From positions 1 to 64,000 of the forward strand of contig JAIPDI010000027.1 in NCBI GenBank assembly GCA_021737785.1: 64,000 nucleotides of DNA, given 5' to 3'. Shown here in pieces: positions 1 through 7,907 of the stretch (its first letter is position 1; the number at the start of each line of letters is the position of its first letter). The notes beneath the pieces were generated by a model. That model was not told the DNA's origin. It ran no database searches and was given only the letters and a program-made list of their open reading frames with translations. Source of the stretch: Deltaproteobacteria bacterium (GTDB lineage: Bacteria > Desulfobacterota > DSM-4660 > Desulfatiglandales > Desulfatiglandaceae). The position numbers and the translations under genes are program-made.

Positions 1-28
1 CCCGGGCTCCGGATAATGTTTACGGAAA

Positions 29-221
29 GGCAGCAAGGACATACCGTCCCATAAAAGGCTGTACTTGGGGCTGGAACAGACTGTATTGTAAAGCCCTGCT
101 GCCGTCCCCAGGAGCTGTATTCGGTTTTTGCAGCTCTTGGGCAGAGACCCCCACGGGCAAACTTCTTCGCACGTTGCAGAGAAGTTACAGACAAAGAGTC
201 TAAGGCGGCCTAACAGCCGCC
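29..221 (+). other. Hairpin-rich leader, possible structured RNA
   Basis: No gene is evident in the first 338 bases. Several hairpins can be drawn: an outer stem 29-35/97-103 enclosing two inner stems (37-40/46-49 and 68-72/92-96), an 11-bp stem with one G-U pair 107-117/131-141, a stem 160-166/180-186, and a perfect 6-bp stem 204-209/216-221. This is more helix than expected by chance, and it sits upstream of the DsrE-like gene. I compared it by eye with RNase P RNA, SRP RNA, 6S RNA, tmRNA and common riboswitches and found no convincing match. The last hairpin resembles a short repeat found elsewhere in the window. It may be a leader RNA or a composite of repeats. Confidence 0.3.
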
Positions 222-338
222 GGTCCCTGGCGTATTCCGGTGCTCATGCGGAGGATCCAGTCCCCATTTGGGGGGTCCCATACAGGATGTCCTATCAGGT
301 CAGGAGACTTTCAAAGTCAACATAAAGAGGTAATTGCA

Positions 339-716
339 ATGACTGAAAAAACAAAGCCAGAAAAGATCGTTTACATCTCAACCAACGGAATGGAAAATCC
401 TGAAAAGGCAAGCCTTCCATTCGTCCTGGCAAACGCCGCCATGGTCATGGAGGTGGAGACCCTGGTGGTTCTCCAGGGCCCGGCCGTTTTCTTATCCAGA
501 AAGGGGTGTCTGGAACATGTGCATGCGGCCGGTTTTGCCCCCTTAAAGGAGCTGGTGGAGGCCTTTTTTGACCAGGGGGGAAGACTGGCGGTGTGCGTTC
601 CATGCATCCAGGAGAGAAAAATCGACGTTGCAGACCTGATTGAAGATGCCATCCCGATGGCCGGAGGCACCTTGACGGAAGAGATCCTGTCCGCCAACGC
701 AACGCTGGTCTATTAG
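339..716 (+). CDS. DsrE-family (DsrE/TusD-like) protein
   Basis: A 125-residue soluble protein with the compact alpha/beta layout of DsrE/DsrF/TusD-like proteins, which carry or reduce sulfur on cysteines. It has an early strand (IVYISTNG), a mid-protein hydrophobic strand (ETLVVLQGP) and C86-V-P-C89 in the strand before the last helices. C57 is the only other cysteine. The start at 339 is chosen over the longer frame opening at 240 because a purine-rich AAAGAGG lies just upstream and the extension looks non-coding. The next gene encodes a rhodanese, so the pair may belong to one sulfur-handling unit, although 285 bases separate them. The exact sulfur donor and acceptor cannot be told. Confidence 0.8.
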   Translation: MTEKTKPEKIVYISTNGMENPEKASLPFVLANAAMVMEVETLVVLQGPAVFLSRKGCLEHVHAAGFAPLKELVEAFFDQGGRLAVCVPCIQERKIDVADLIEDAIPMAGGTLTEEILSANATLVY

Positions 717-779
717 CGGGAAACGACGATTTCCCCTGCCGACGTCCCTGCATGGGGGAGTATATGGGAGGCCAAAATC

Positions 780-985
780 GTGGGACGCATGGGGCATGGA
801 GCATAGGGCAAAGCGAGAAGTCGCAGCCTGCATCCCGCAACGAGTGCCTGAACGAAAACCCCGTTCAGGGACAATTGACTATTCAAGAATTGAAAATTGA
901 AAGTTTCTTGATTTTCCGGGTTTCCGTTCGGGTACGAATTCCTCTGAAGACGGGATTTTCGACCGGTAACCAGTAACGAGCAACG
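780..985. repeat. Intergenic short-word repeats
   Basis: This stretch between the DsrE-like and rhodanese genes is built of degenerate repeated words: GCATGGGGCATGGAGCATAG near 788, a perfect-looking CGTTCAGG/GAACG pairing around 850-870, and GGTAACCAGTAACGAGCAACG near 966. Closely similar word strings occur before gcvH (60,390-60,450) and in other gaps. No gene is supported here. Confidence 0.5.
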
Positions 986-1001
986 AACAAAAGGAGGGTG
1001 T

Positions 1002-2336
1002 ATGAACAATAGAGGATGGACGAAACGGACAACCGTAGTTGCCGCCATGATTTTTGCCTTTTCCCTCGGCCTGGCCGGCAATGTTTCTGCCGAGGCTCCG
1101 GCTGCAAAAGCGGAAGCGGACGGAGCGCTCGAGATCAAAGGACAGGTCAAGGCGGTGTCAAACAAGGCCAAGACCATCTCTGTTACGGTAGGAGGCAAGG
1201 GCGTCGTCGTGGTCAGGTTCGATGATGCCACTGAATTCGTGAACTTCGAAAAGACGAAAGAGATCCAACCGCCGACCGGTGTTCTGGTCAAATATAAGAC
1301 GGTCGGTCCTGACAAGGTGGCAACCTATATCAAAAAAACCCTCATAACGCTGCCGAGCGGGGTGACGGAGATCAAGACCAAGGAAGTGGCCGAATTGGTC
1401 GCAAAAGGATCTGTTGAAGGAGATTATTGTCTGATTGATTCGAGACCTGCAAAGATCGCCGCTGCGGAACACATCCCTACTGCCGTTTCAATTCCGGTGG
1501 ATGTGCTTAAGGAGAAGGGGGAGAAGCTGCTCCCCTGTAATAAGGATAAGCTGATCATATTCTACTGCGGCGGCGTTACCTGAGGCATGAGTCCCAAATC
1601 CGCCGGTCTGGCGAAGAAATGGGGATGGAAGAATGTGCGGGTGTATATTGAAGGGATGCCTGCATGGAAAAAGAGCGGGAACTATACCGTATCCACGCCC
1701 GATTATGTGAGGACGGCCAATATCGTTCTGATCGATCTCCGGGCCCCCGCCGCCGTTGCCGCGGGCCACATCCCGAGGGCAGTGGGGCTTCCTGCAGGCA
1801 ATCTCGAGGCGGCCAAAGATTCATTTCCAGAGTCCTTGACAGCTCCGATCGTCTTTTACTCGGATAATTTGGATGAATCCGTAAGGGCGGTGAAGACCGC
1901 CCGCAGCTGGAGGTACAAGAACGTCACCCTCCTCGAATTTCCCGGGATCCTGGAGTGGCAGAAAAAGGGCTATGACGTCAAGACAGGGCCTGCAGCAACG
2001 GAAATCGTCTATATTCGGAAGCTGGAGCCGGGCGAAATCAGCATCCCCGACTTTGAGGCGGCCTTGAAAACCCAGGCCATTACGGTCGTTGATGTGCGCG
2101 CCCCTTCTGAATATGCTGCCGGACATTTTCCGGGGGCCATCAATATATCCCTTGATGAACTGCCCACGCGATTGGACCAAATCCCCAGAGACAAGTTTGT
2201 TGTGGTCCATTGCAGAACCGGTGTCAGAGGGGAGATGGCCTATCTGCTTCTCAAGGAAAAGGGCTTTGATGTGAAATACCTCAAGGCGGGATGCAAGTGC
2301 AACCTGGACGGGACCTATCTGATCTGGGAATTGTAA
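1002..2336 (+). CDS. Secreted triple-rhodanese protein, candidate selenoprotein (UGA194)
   Basis: Read through the UGA at 1581-1583 this is a 444-residue protein. Residues 1-30 are a signal peptide ending VSA. An all-beta stretch (about 38-115) precedes three rhodanese domains: about 130-225, 245-330 and 345-440. Domain 1 has C189-G-G-V-T-U194, where rhodanese relatives commonly have a second cysteine (C-x4-C). Domain 2 has no active-site cysteine (FYSDNLDE). Domain 3 has the catalytic C404 in HCRTGVR. Coding continues in the same frame immediately after UGA with good family sequence (SPKSAGLAKKWG). The in-frame ATG at 1587 has no usable ribosome site, and starting there would cut domain 1 in half. 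A GGAGG precedes the start at 1002. A sulfur- or selenium-transfer role in the periplasm is inferred. The alternative is a nonsense-mutated gene. Confidence 0.85.
1581..1626 (+). promoter_or_regulatory. UGA (Sec) codon and candidate bacterial SECIS
   Basis: UGA at 1581-1583 is followed by a hairpin with upper stem CGCC (1601-1604)/GGCG (1610-1613) and apical loop GGUCU (1605-1609). A lower stem can form between GUCCC (1591-1595) and GGGAU (1622-1626), across an internal loop. Twenty-one bases separate the UGA from the loop, within the range used for bacterial SECIS elements. The loop carries the GU that SelB recognises. The GGUCU loop is the one I recall from E. coli fdhF. Folding was done by eye. 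Confidence 0.75.
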
Positions 2337-2356
2337 GCCCGGCTCACATGTTTCGA

Positions 2357-2386
2357 TGACCGCCCCGGCCAAGACCGGGTCGGTCA
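2357..2386 (+). terminator. Hairpin after the rhodanese gene
   Basis: TGACCG (2357-2362) followed by CCCGG pairs with CCGGG and CGGTCA (ending 2386), giving an extended GC-rich hairpin 20 bases after the stop codon. No U-run follows, so it may act as a 3' end stabiliser rather than a classical intrinsic terminator. Confidence 0.45.
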
Positions 2387-2469
2387 TCCTGTGAGTTCAC
2401 CCAACCTCATGCGGTTTCCGGTGCGCTTTCATGACGGACCCTATGCTTCACGGAGTCATTGGTAACGCC

Positions 2470-2499
2470 TTTACACATCGGTTGCCCCTGTGGTATCAT
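2470..2499 (+). promoter_or_regulatory. Candidate sigma-70 promoter
   Basis: TTTACA (2470-2475), an 18-base spacer and TATCAT (2494-2499) lie 33 bases before the start of the small TPR gene. The match to consensus is fair and the position is right. Confidence 0.45.
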
Positions 2500-2531
2500 C
2501 CAATTCATTCCAAATTAAGGAGGTGTGATCC

Positions 2532-2945
2532 GTGAAACACGGGCGTTATGTTGTCTTGGGGATGTTTGTCTTAGGTACGCTTCTTTTTCTGCCCCTGAAT
2601 GTGGCTGCAGCAGACGCCGAGGGACCTGCCCCGGACAAGGCCCTCTGCGCCAAGATGATTCAGACCGGGAAACAGGCGTATCAGGCGGGGAGGTTTCTTG
2701 ACGCCAAGGAGTACTTCAGGAAGGCGGTGCAGGCCGATCCCTCGTCCACCGCGGCCTGGGACCACTATGATCTGTCTGTCATCAATGCCCTGGGGGAGAA
2801 GGTAAATAAAAATTCGGGCCTGATCGCCCCCGGTGCTTCCGGAGAGGAGCCAGCCAAAGGGATAGAGGCCCCGCCCCCCCCGCCGCAAGCGCCGGCACCT
2901 GCCAAAAAGCCCAAATTCGTGATTGAAGACGACGAAGGCTGTTGA
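2532..2945 (+). CDS. Small exported protein with one TPR-like unit
   Basis: A 137-residue protein with a GTG start, chosen because AAGGAGG lies about ten bases before it. Residues 1-27 form a signal peptide ending VAA. Residues 37-75 form a tetratricopeptide-like helix pair (YQAGRFLDAKEYFRKAVQAD). A proline-rich linker (PPPPPQAPAPAKKP) and an acidic tail ending EDDEGC follow. TPR proteins bind other proteins, so a periplasmic partner is likely but unknown. The stop is UGA directly after the last cysteine. I do not read it as selenocysteine, because the downstream frame shows no family-like sequence. Confidence 0.65.
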   Translation: MKHGRYVVLGMFVLGTLLFLPLNVAAADAEGPAPDKALCAKMIQTGKQAYQAGRFLDAKEYFRKAVQADPSSTAAWDHYDLSVINALGEKVNKNSGLIAPGASGEEPAKGIEAPPPPPQAPAPAKKPKFVIEDDEGC

Positions 2946-3297
2946 CGGACCATGCGGTTTAAAAGGGAGGGCATAACTCCCTGTGAAGTCGGCGATACCG
3001 AGTAGGGATCCCCGGCCGTCATGAGTTGTCCATGTCCTGAGGCTGCGGCACGCTGATGGCAAGACACCCGCTTCTACACCCATTTCCGGAGTAACCTTCG
3101 AATTTTGGCGCGGTGCGAAAAGCCAATTCCCATTGTGAATCGACCTCCCCGATAGTTTAGAATCTTTTGTGGTAATCCCGCCTTGCGGGACACCCTGCAG
3201 AGAAGTTGGTGGCGTATGGGTAAGCGCCCGGAAAATTCCGGGAGTTGTACCAATACCTTTTTGGTTGCGGCTGTCAGGCCGCCTTGGAATCGTGTCC
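2946..3297. other. Gene-free stretch with small palindromes and a repeat copy
   Basis: No reading frame here looks coding. It holds two small palindromes: CCCGC-CTTG-CGGG near 3178, and CCCGGAAAATTCCGGG at 3227-3242. A copy of the dispersed motif TTTTTGGTTGCGGCTGTCAG begins at 3258. No clear promoter for the large cyclase gene was found. Confidence 0.5.
3251..3290 (+). repeat. Dispersed GGTTGCGGCTGT-AGGCCG hairpin motif, copy 1
   Basis: CAATACCTTTTTGGTTGCGG followed by CTGTCAGGCCGCC. A near copy lies at 43,098-43,140 and a related inverted one at about 190-222. The GCGGC/GCCGC arms form a short hairpin. Confidence 0.5.
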
Positions 3298-6200
3298 ATG
3301 AAATGTGAACGCTGCCAGTTTGAAAACCCCGAAGGAATGAACTTCTGCGGCAAATGCGGTCATCCCCTCTCCGTGCCATGCCCGAAGTGTGGACATGCCA
3401 GCCCTGCCGGGTCACAATCGTGCGAAAACTGCCACGAACCGCTGCCCGCAACGCCTTTTTCCATCTCTACAGATATGTCTCCTCATGAGTATACCCCTCG
3501 CTTCCTGAAGAAGGAAATCCTGAGACAAAAGAGCAGCCTTCAAGGCGAACGGAAGATCGTGACCGTCCTCTTTGCCGATGTGGCCGGATCTACGCGCATG
3601 TCGGGAAGGCTCGATCCTGAAGACATCCACGATATCATGGATGAGTGTTTTGACATCCTGGGTCAGGAGATCCATGGGGCCGGGGGGAGCATCAATCAGT
3701 ACACTGGAGACGGAATCATGGCCCTTTTCGGCGCGCCTACCGCCTATGCGGACCATATCCACCGGGCATGCCACGCAGCGCTTCGCATACAGGATCGCAT
3801 GAAGGCCTATGGGGAACAGGTACAGCGCCGTTATGATATCACTTTCCAGTTGCGGATCGGGATCAACACGGGGAAGGTGGTGGTGGGGGCCATCGGTATT
3901 GATTTGAGACGGGACTATACCGCTGCGGGCGAGACAACCAATCTGGCAGCCAGATTGCAGACCCTTGCCCCGCCGGGCGGGACATTCGTTTCCGAGAGGG
4001 TGAGAAACGGGGCGATCCGGCTTTTCAGGTTTCGAAGGGCAGGGTCATTCATGGTGAAAGGAAGGGATACGCCGCTTACCGCATATTCCCTGATTGGAGA
4101 GCGGAGGCATATACACCTGCTGAGAACTGATAAGGGGCGCTCCACACCGTTTTTCAACCGAAAAGACGAGCTTTCGGTAATGACGCATGTCCTGACGTCC
4201 GCCCTCGCGGGTGCATCCAGGATGGTGGCGGTGGTGGGAGAGGCGGGTATAGGGAAAACACGTCTGCTGGCTGCTTTTCGGGACGCCATCCGCATTGAAA
4301 AGGCCCTGATCCTGGAAGCTCGTTGTCTCCCCTATGGAGAGTCCACCGTCCTTTACCCGATAACCCAGATGTTCAGGACCTACTTTGAACTCCCGGAAAA
4401 TGAATGCCTTTCGGTGGCAAAAAAGCGGTTCCGGGACAGGATACGGGAGAAATCCCTGGTCTCTCGATTGGACAAGGTATGCGATCACCTTTCTCATTTG
4501 AGCGATGAAGGGCGCACCACTGTTTCATTCGAAGGAAGAAAGCGGTCAATATTTAGATCTCTACATTCGCTGGTAAGCGCCATAACGAGGGCAAAGCCGC
4601 TCATCCTCATATTTGACGACATGCAATGGGTCGATCAGACCACACGGGATTTTCTCCTTTTTCTCATCCGGACCGAGTCACCCGGCCCCCTGTTTATCGT
4701 CTGTTCAGGGCGAATGACCGAGAAGGCCTGGTGCCCGGACTCCCCCGAACGGGTTCTCCATCTCGGGCCGCTAACGGACGACGCTTCCCTCAATATATTT
4801 CATTCGGTCCTCGGTACGGAACTGCTGGATAAGACCATATCACAAAAGATCCTCGATCAGGCAGGGGGAAATCCCCTCTTCCTGGTGGAAATGGCGGAGA
4901 CCATCAGACACCGGAAACTCATGGTCTGCGATTCCCATGCATGCACCCTCACCTCGGAGGTGGAGGATCTCGAAATCCCCGAGACCATCAGAGACGTCTT
5001 GACGGCACGCCTGGATGCGCTTCCCGGACCCGCCAAACGGGTGGCTCAGCTGGCATCGGTCATCGGCGTCGAGTTTTCCCATGAGCTGCTGAAGCGTCTT
5101 TCAAGGGATCATGACCGCCTGAAACAACACCTGAAGTTTCTTGAAAAAGAAGGGATTATACACAAGACATCCTCTGATGTCGGGGGCAAATACGCATTTC
5201 ATCACCAGATGATGCAGGAGATTGCCTACCGAGGTCTGTTGCGCCGCAATCGGAGGGAGTATCACCGTCTGGTGGGCGAGGCCATGGAGAGACTGTATCG
5301 AGACGACCTTTCCAATCATGCCGGTTTCCTGGCCTATCACTTCTACCAGTCTCAGGACTGGCCCAAGGCGCTGGCCTATACTCTCCATGCGGGGGACCGG
5401 GCAAGGCGCTCGTTCTCCTGTCAGGAGGCCCTAGAGTGTTATGACAGGGCCCTGGATATCCTTCAAAGGGGGAGGTGGGACCACGCCCGGGAAAAGGCGC
5501 TGCAGATTTACAGATGGAAGGGGGGAATGCATTTCTGTGCAGGCCAGATGGAAAAAGGGAGATCCACCTTCAAAAAGATGTATTCCGAAGCAAAGGCCCT
5601 CAAAGACGATGAGGCAGAAGCAGAGGCGCTCTTTCGGCTGGGGTGGATCTCCTTTTACATGCACCATCCCCGTGCTGCCGTTGATTTCCTCCACAAGGCC
5701 ATTCGACAGAGCCGGGAACCGTCGCTTTCAGAGCCGCTCCTCAAGGCCACCAGTTTTTTGGGATTTGTCTATTCGGTCCTGGGTAGGTTGAAAGATGCCA
5801 GACCCCTCTTGTTTAAATCCGTTAAACTAAGTAAAGACGTTTCCAGCCTGGAAGGAAAGGCATGGAGTCTTTCGTATCTTATTCAGTATCATAACTGGAC
5901 CGGTGAGTTTGATAAGGCCCTGGCCATGTGTGATGAACTGCGGGTCCTGAACGAGACCATCCAGAGCCCCTTTTTTCATATCGTCCTTCATTTTCGCAAA
6001 GGCCTGGTATACGGGGCATTGGGGAGACTGGATGAGGCGGAACGTGTCCTCACAGAGGGTCTGAATCATCTGGAAATCGGAGATGAAAAATTCTGGAGAC
6101 CCCGTATGTTAAATACCCTCGGCTGGGTTTACAGCGAAGGGGGCCGGATGGAAAAGTCCCTGGAACTGAATCAACAATCGTTGGCAGAGGCCCTCCCCAC

Positions 6201-6624
6201 CGGCGATCCGGAAACGATCCATAATGCCACCATCAATGTGGGAGAAAATTATCTCCGGTTGGGCGATATCGGGAAGGCCGGCGAGGTGCTGGAAGAGGCC
6301 TGGAAAAAGATCAAAGGCACGGGGATCACCTATACCCGATGGCGCTACAAGACCAGACTCCTTATTGCGCTTGCAGAACTCTATGAAAAGACCGGGGAAA
6401 GAAAAACGGCCATCTCCATGGTCAACAAAGCCCTTCAGGCAGCCAGGGACAAGGGCGCCAGAAAACACGAGGCCAGGGCCCTTTATGTGAAAGCCGGGAT
6501 CCTTTCACGAACCCGGCCCGAAACGGCCCGGCGGTACTTCGAAGAGGCCCTTGATCTGAGCGTTAAAATGAATGCGCGGCTCCTTGCGGAACAGATCAGG
6601 GGAAATTTAGGGATGAGGAATTAA
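3298..6624 (+). CDS. Zinc-ribbon / class III nucleotidyl cyclase / ATPase / TPR protein
   Basis: A 1,108-residue cytoplasmic signalling protein. It has two N-terminal zinc ribbons (C3, C6, C17, C20 and C28, C31, C42, C45). A class III adenylate/guanylate cyclase domain follows (about 80-260; VTVLFADVAGSTRMSG, INQYTGDGIMALFG). Next is an AAA/STAND-type ATPase (about 285-560) with Walker A GEAGIGKT and a Walker B-like LILIFDDMQW. The C-terminal half is TPR-like helical repeats (about 700-1,100). The start at 3298 is chosen because the zinc ribbon begins at once; the longer upstream frame runs through repeat sequence. The architecture fits the fused cyclase-ATPase-TPR proteins of Deltaproteobacteria. 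The input signal is unknown, and the key cyclase residues appear intact by eye. Confidence 0.85.
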   Translation: MKCERCQFENPEGMNFCGKCGHPLSVPCPKCGHASPAGSQSCENCHEPLPATPFSISTDMSPHEYTPRFLKKEILRQKSSLQGERKIVTVLFADVAGSTRMSGRLDPEDIHDIMDECFDILGQEIHGAGGSINQYTGDGIMALFGAPTAYADHIHRACHAALRIQDRMKAYGEQVQRRYDITFQLRIGINTGKVVVGAIGIDLRRDYTAAGETTNLAARLQTLAPPGGTFVSERVRNGAIRLFRFRRAGSFMVKGRDTPLTAYSLIGERRHIHLLRTDKGRSTPFFNRKDELSVMTHVLTSALAGASRMVAVVGEAGIGKTRLLAAFRDAIRIEKALILEARCLPYGESTVLYPITQMFRTYFELPENECLSVAKKRFRDRIREKSLVSRLDKVCDHLSHLSDEGRTTVSFEGRKRSIFRSLHSLVSAITRAKPLILIFDDMQWVDQTTRDFLLFLIRTESPGPLFIVCSGRMTEKAWCPDSPERVLHLGPLTDDASLNIFHSVLGTELLDKTISQKILDQAGGNPLFLVEMAETIRHRKLMVCDSHACTLTSEVEDLEIPETIRDVLTARLDALPGPAKRVAQLASVIGVEFSHELLKRLSRDHDRLKQHLKFLEKEGIIHKTSSDVGGKYAFHHQMMQEIAYRGLLRRNRREYHRLVGEAMERLYRDDLSNHAGFLAYHFYQSQDWPKALAYTLHAGDRARRSFSCQEALECYDRALDILQRGRWDHAREKALQIYRWKGGMHFCAGQMEKGRSTFKKMYSEAKALKDDEAEAEALFRLGWISFYMHHPRAAVDFLHKAIRQSREPSLSEPLLKATSFLGFVYSVLGRLKDARPLLFKSVKLSKDVSSLEGKAWSLSYLIQYHNWTGEFDKALAMCDELRVLNETIQSPFFHIVLHFRKGLVYGALGRLDEAERVLTEGLNHLEIGDEKFWRPRMLNTLGWVYSEGGRMEKSLELNQQSLAEALPTGDPETIHNATINVGENYLRLGDIGKAGEVLEEAWKKIKGTGITYTRWRYKTRLLIALAELYEKTGERKTAISMVNKALQAARDKGARKHEARALYVKAGILSRTRPETARRYFEEALDLSVKMNARLLAEQIRGNLGMRN

Positions 6625-6716
6625 GGAATTAAGGAATCGAAGGATTCAGGAATTTAAGGAGTGATACCGGCGGACTCTGCGTAACCTGTGCCGGAATCGC
6701 GGAGAACCGGAAGCGG

Positions 6717-6965
6717 TCACTCAGGGTGGCTGCGGCTGATGCATTCGCGGAGCATAGACATGAGTCGCTCTCGGGCGTCGGCCGGGATCTCTTCCCTTGC
6801 CGCCTCTTTGCACAGTTGGATGGTCTTTCTCATGGAGTCGACACACTCCCTGCACTCAGGGCAGTCACGAAAGTGCCGTTCGATCTCTCGACATACGTCA
6901 TCGTCCAGTTCGCCGTCCAGATATTCGGACAGCTTTTCGAAATCCTTTTTGCAGTCTTCCCTCAT
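6717..6965 (-). CDS. Anti-sigma factor with zinc-finger (zf-HC2 type)
   Basis: An 82-residue soluble protein whose middle holds H-x3-C-x2-C (HFRDCPEC), the zinc-binding signature of ZAS-type anti-sigma factors. Its start overlaps the stop of the upstream sigma factor gene by four bases (ATGA), so the two are translationally coupled and almost certainly act as a pair. There is no membrane segment, so it would bind and hold the sigma factor in the cytoplasm. Redox sensing through the zinc site is possible by family analogy but not shown. Confidence 0.85.
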   Translation of the reverse strand: MREDCKKDFEKLSEYLDGELDDDVCREIERHFRDCPECRECVDSMRKTIQLCKEAAREEIPADARERLMSMLRECISRSHPE

Positions 6966-7576
6966 CGGATGGCTTCCTCTTTGTAGGAGGTGGATATCTT
7001 TTCCCTCAGGAAGAGGCGCGCTCGGTGCAGTCGGGTCTTGACCGATTGCGTGGATATTCCGAGGATGTCGGCGGTTTCCTGGGTGCTGAATCCCTCGATG
7101 TCCCTGAGATTGAACACCAGCCGGTATTTGTGCGAAAGTGAGTGAATGGCGGCGTCGATGATCTTTTTCAGCTCTCCCTGCAGCACACGATCTGATGGAT
7201 TTTGAGACCAGTCCGGGATGTCGTATGTTGCGTGATCGCCATCCTGGGGAATAAACGATTCCAAGGAGATTTCATGGTCCGGTTCGGCCTTCTTCTTCCT
7301 TCGTTTCCGGATGCAGGCCGTGGCTGCGATCTTGAAGAGCCAGTTCTTCAATTTGGTCTCCTCCCGGAAGTCTTTGAGATATCGGAAGGCATTCAGGAAG
7401 GTCTCCTGGGCGATGTCTTCTGCATCCTGAAGATGCCCGCACATCTTGAGACCAAAGATAAATATCCGGTCCTCATACCGTTTTACGATTTTTTCCATGG
7501 CCTCCATGGAGCCGGCCTTGAAATCGGAGATCAGACGATGGTCGATAGGATCGGTGGCTGTTTCGTAGTCGTTCAT
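6962..7576 (-). CDS. ECF-type RNA polymerase sigma factor
   Basis: A 204-residue sigma-70 family protein. Region 2 (about 20-90) contains CGHLQDAEDIAQETFLNAFR, the usual core-binding and -10 recognition helix. Region 4 (about 135-190) contains LRDIEGFSTQETADILGIST, a helix-turn-helix for the -35 element. Spacing and size fit the extracytoplasmic-function group. It is the first gene of a two-gene operon with the anti-sigma factor. Its target genes are not visible in the window, and no autoregulated ECF promoter could be pointed out with confidence upstream. Confidence 0.9.
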   Translation of the reverse strand: MNDYETATDPIDHRLISDFKAGSMEAMEKIVKRYEDRIFIFGLKMCGHLQDAEDIAQETFLNAFRYLKDFREETKLKNWLFKIAATACIRKRRKKKAEPDHEISLESFIPQDGDHATYDIPDWSQNPSDRVLQGELKKIIDAAIHSLSHKYRLVFNLRDIEGFSTQETADILGISTQSVKTRLHRARLFLREKISTSYKEEAIR

Positions 7577-7907
7577 GTAACATCCCTGCTTCAGATCGGT
7601 TGTTTAGAAAAGAGCGGCCCGACGATCTCCAACCCCGGCATCAGGCATGTGTCTCACTGTATATGAAAGCGTGTCCGATTTCAAACGGAATCATCCGGGG
7701 ACAGAAATGGGATTTCGCTGCCGACCTTCAAGCGTCCCAGGGTCGTCTTGATTTTTTCGGGCTCTCGTGAGATAGTCTCTCAGGGGCGGGCTCAGGACGC
7801 CCCCGAAAGGAAAAAACGTCATTTCACGCAGATTGCAGGCTCGGTTGACATGCGGGAAAAGGGGAATAATGGGGGTAAGAGATTTTTTGAAAACCCGGAG
7901 CGAACCG
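7577..7907. other. Intergenic region with weak promoter candidate
   Basis: This 331-base divergent region separates the sigma factor gene from the secreted lectin-fold gene. TTGACA at 7844-7849 with TAATGG 16 bases further on is a weak plus-strand promoter candidate. Otherwise I see no gene, repeat or RNA in it. Confidence 0.35.

Noticed and set aside
1-105. RNase P RNA or SRP RNA
   Set aside because: CCGGGCTCC and GGAAAGGCAGC look like fragments of those RNAs, but the rest of their conserved cores is missing or in the wrong order.
157-213. A GCA-AAC ... GCG-GCC-TAA reading that resembles a tmRNA tag
   Set aside because: The tag would be 18 residues ending KAA, unlike known tags, and neither the tRNA-like acceptor end nor the 5' partner is present in the window.
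151-222. c-di-GMP (GEMM) riboswitch
   Set aside because: GGGCAAAC and a later ACAAAG look similar, but the GNRA-capped P2 stem and the rest of the core are absent.
2943-3003. UGA after the last cysteine of the small TPR protein as a third selenocysteine
   Set aside because: The frame beyond runs only 20 codons with no family-like sequence and no SECIS-like hairpin at the right distance; it reads as an ordinary stop.
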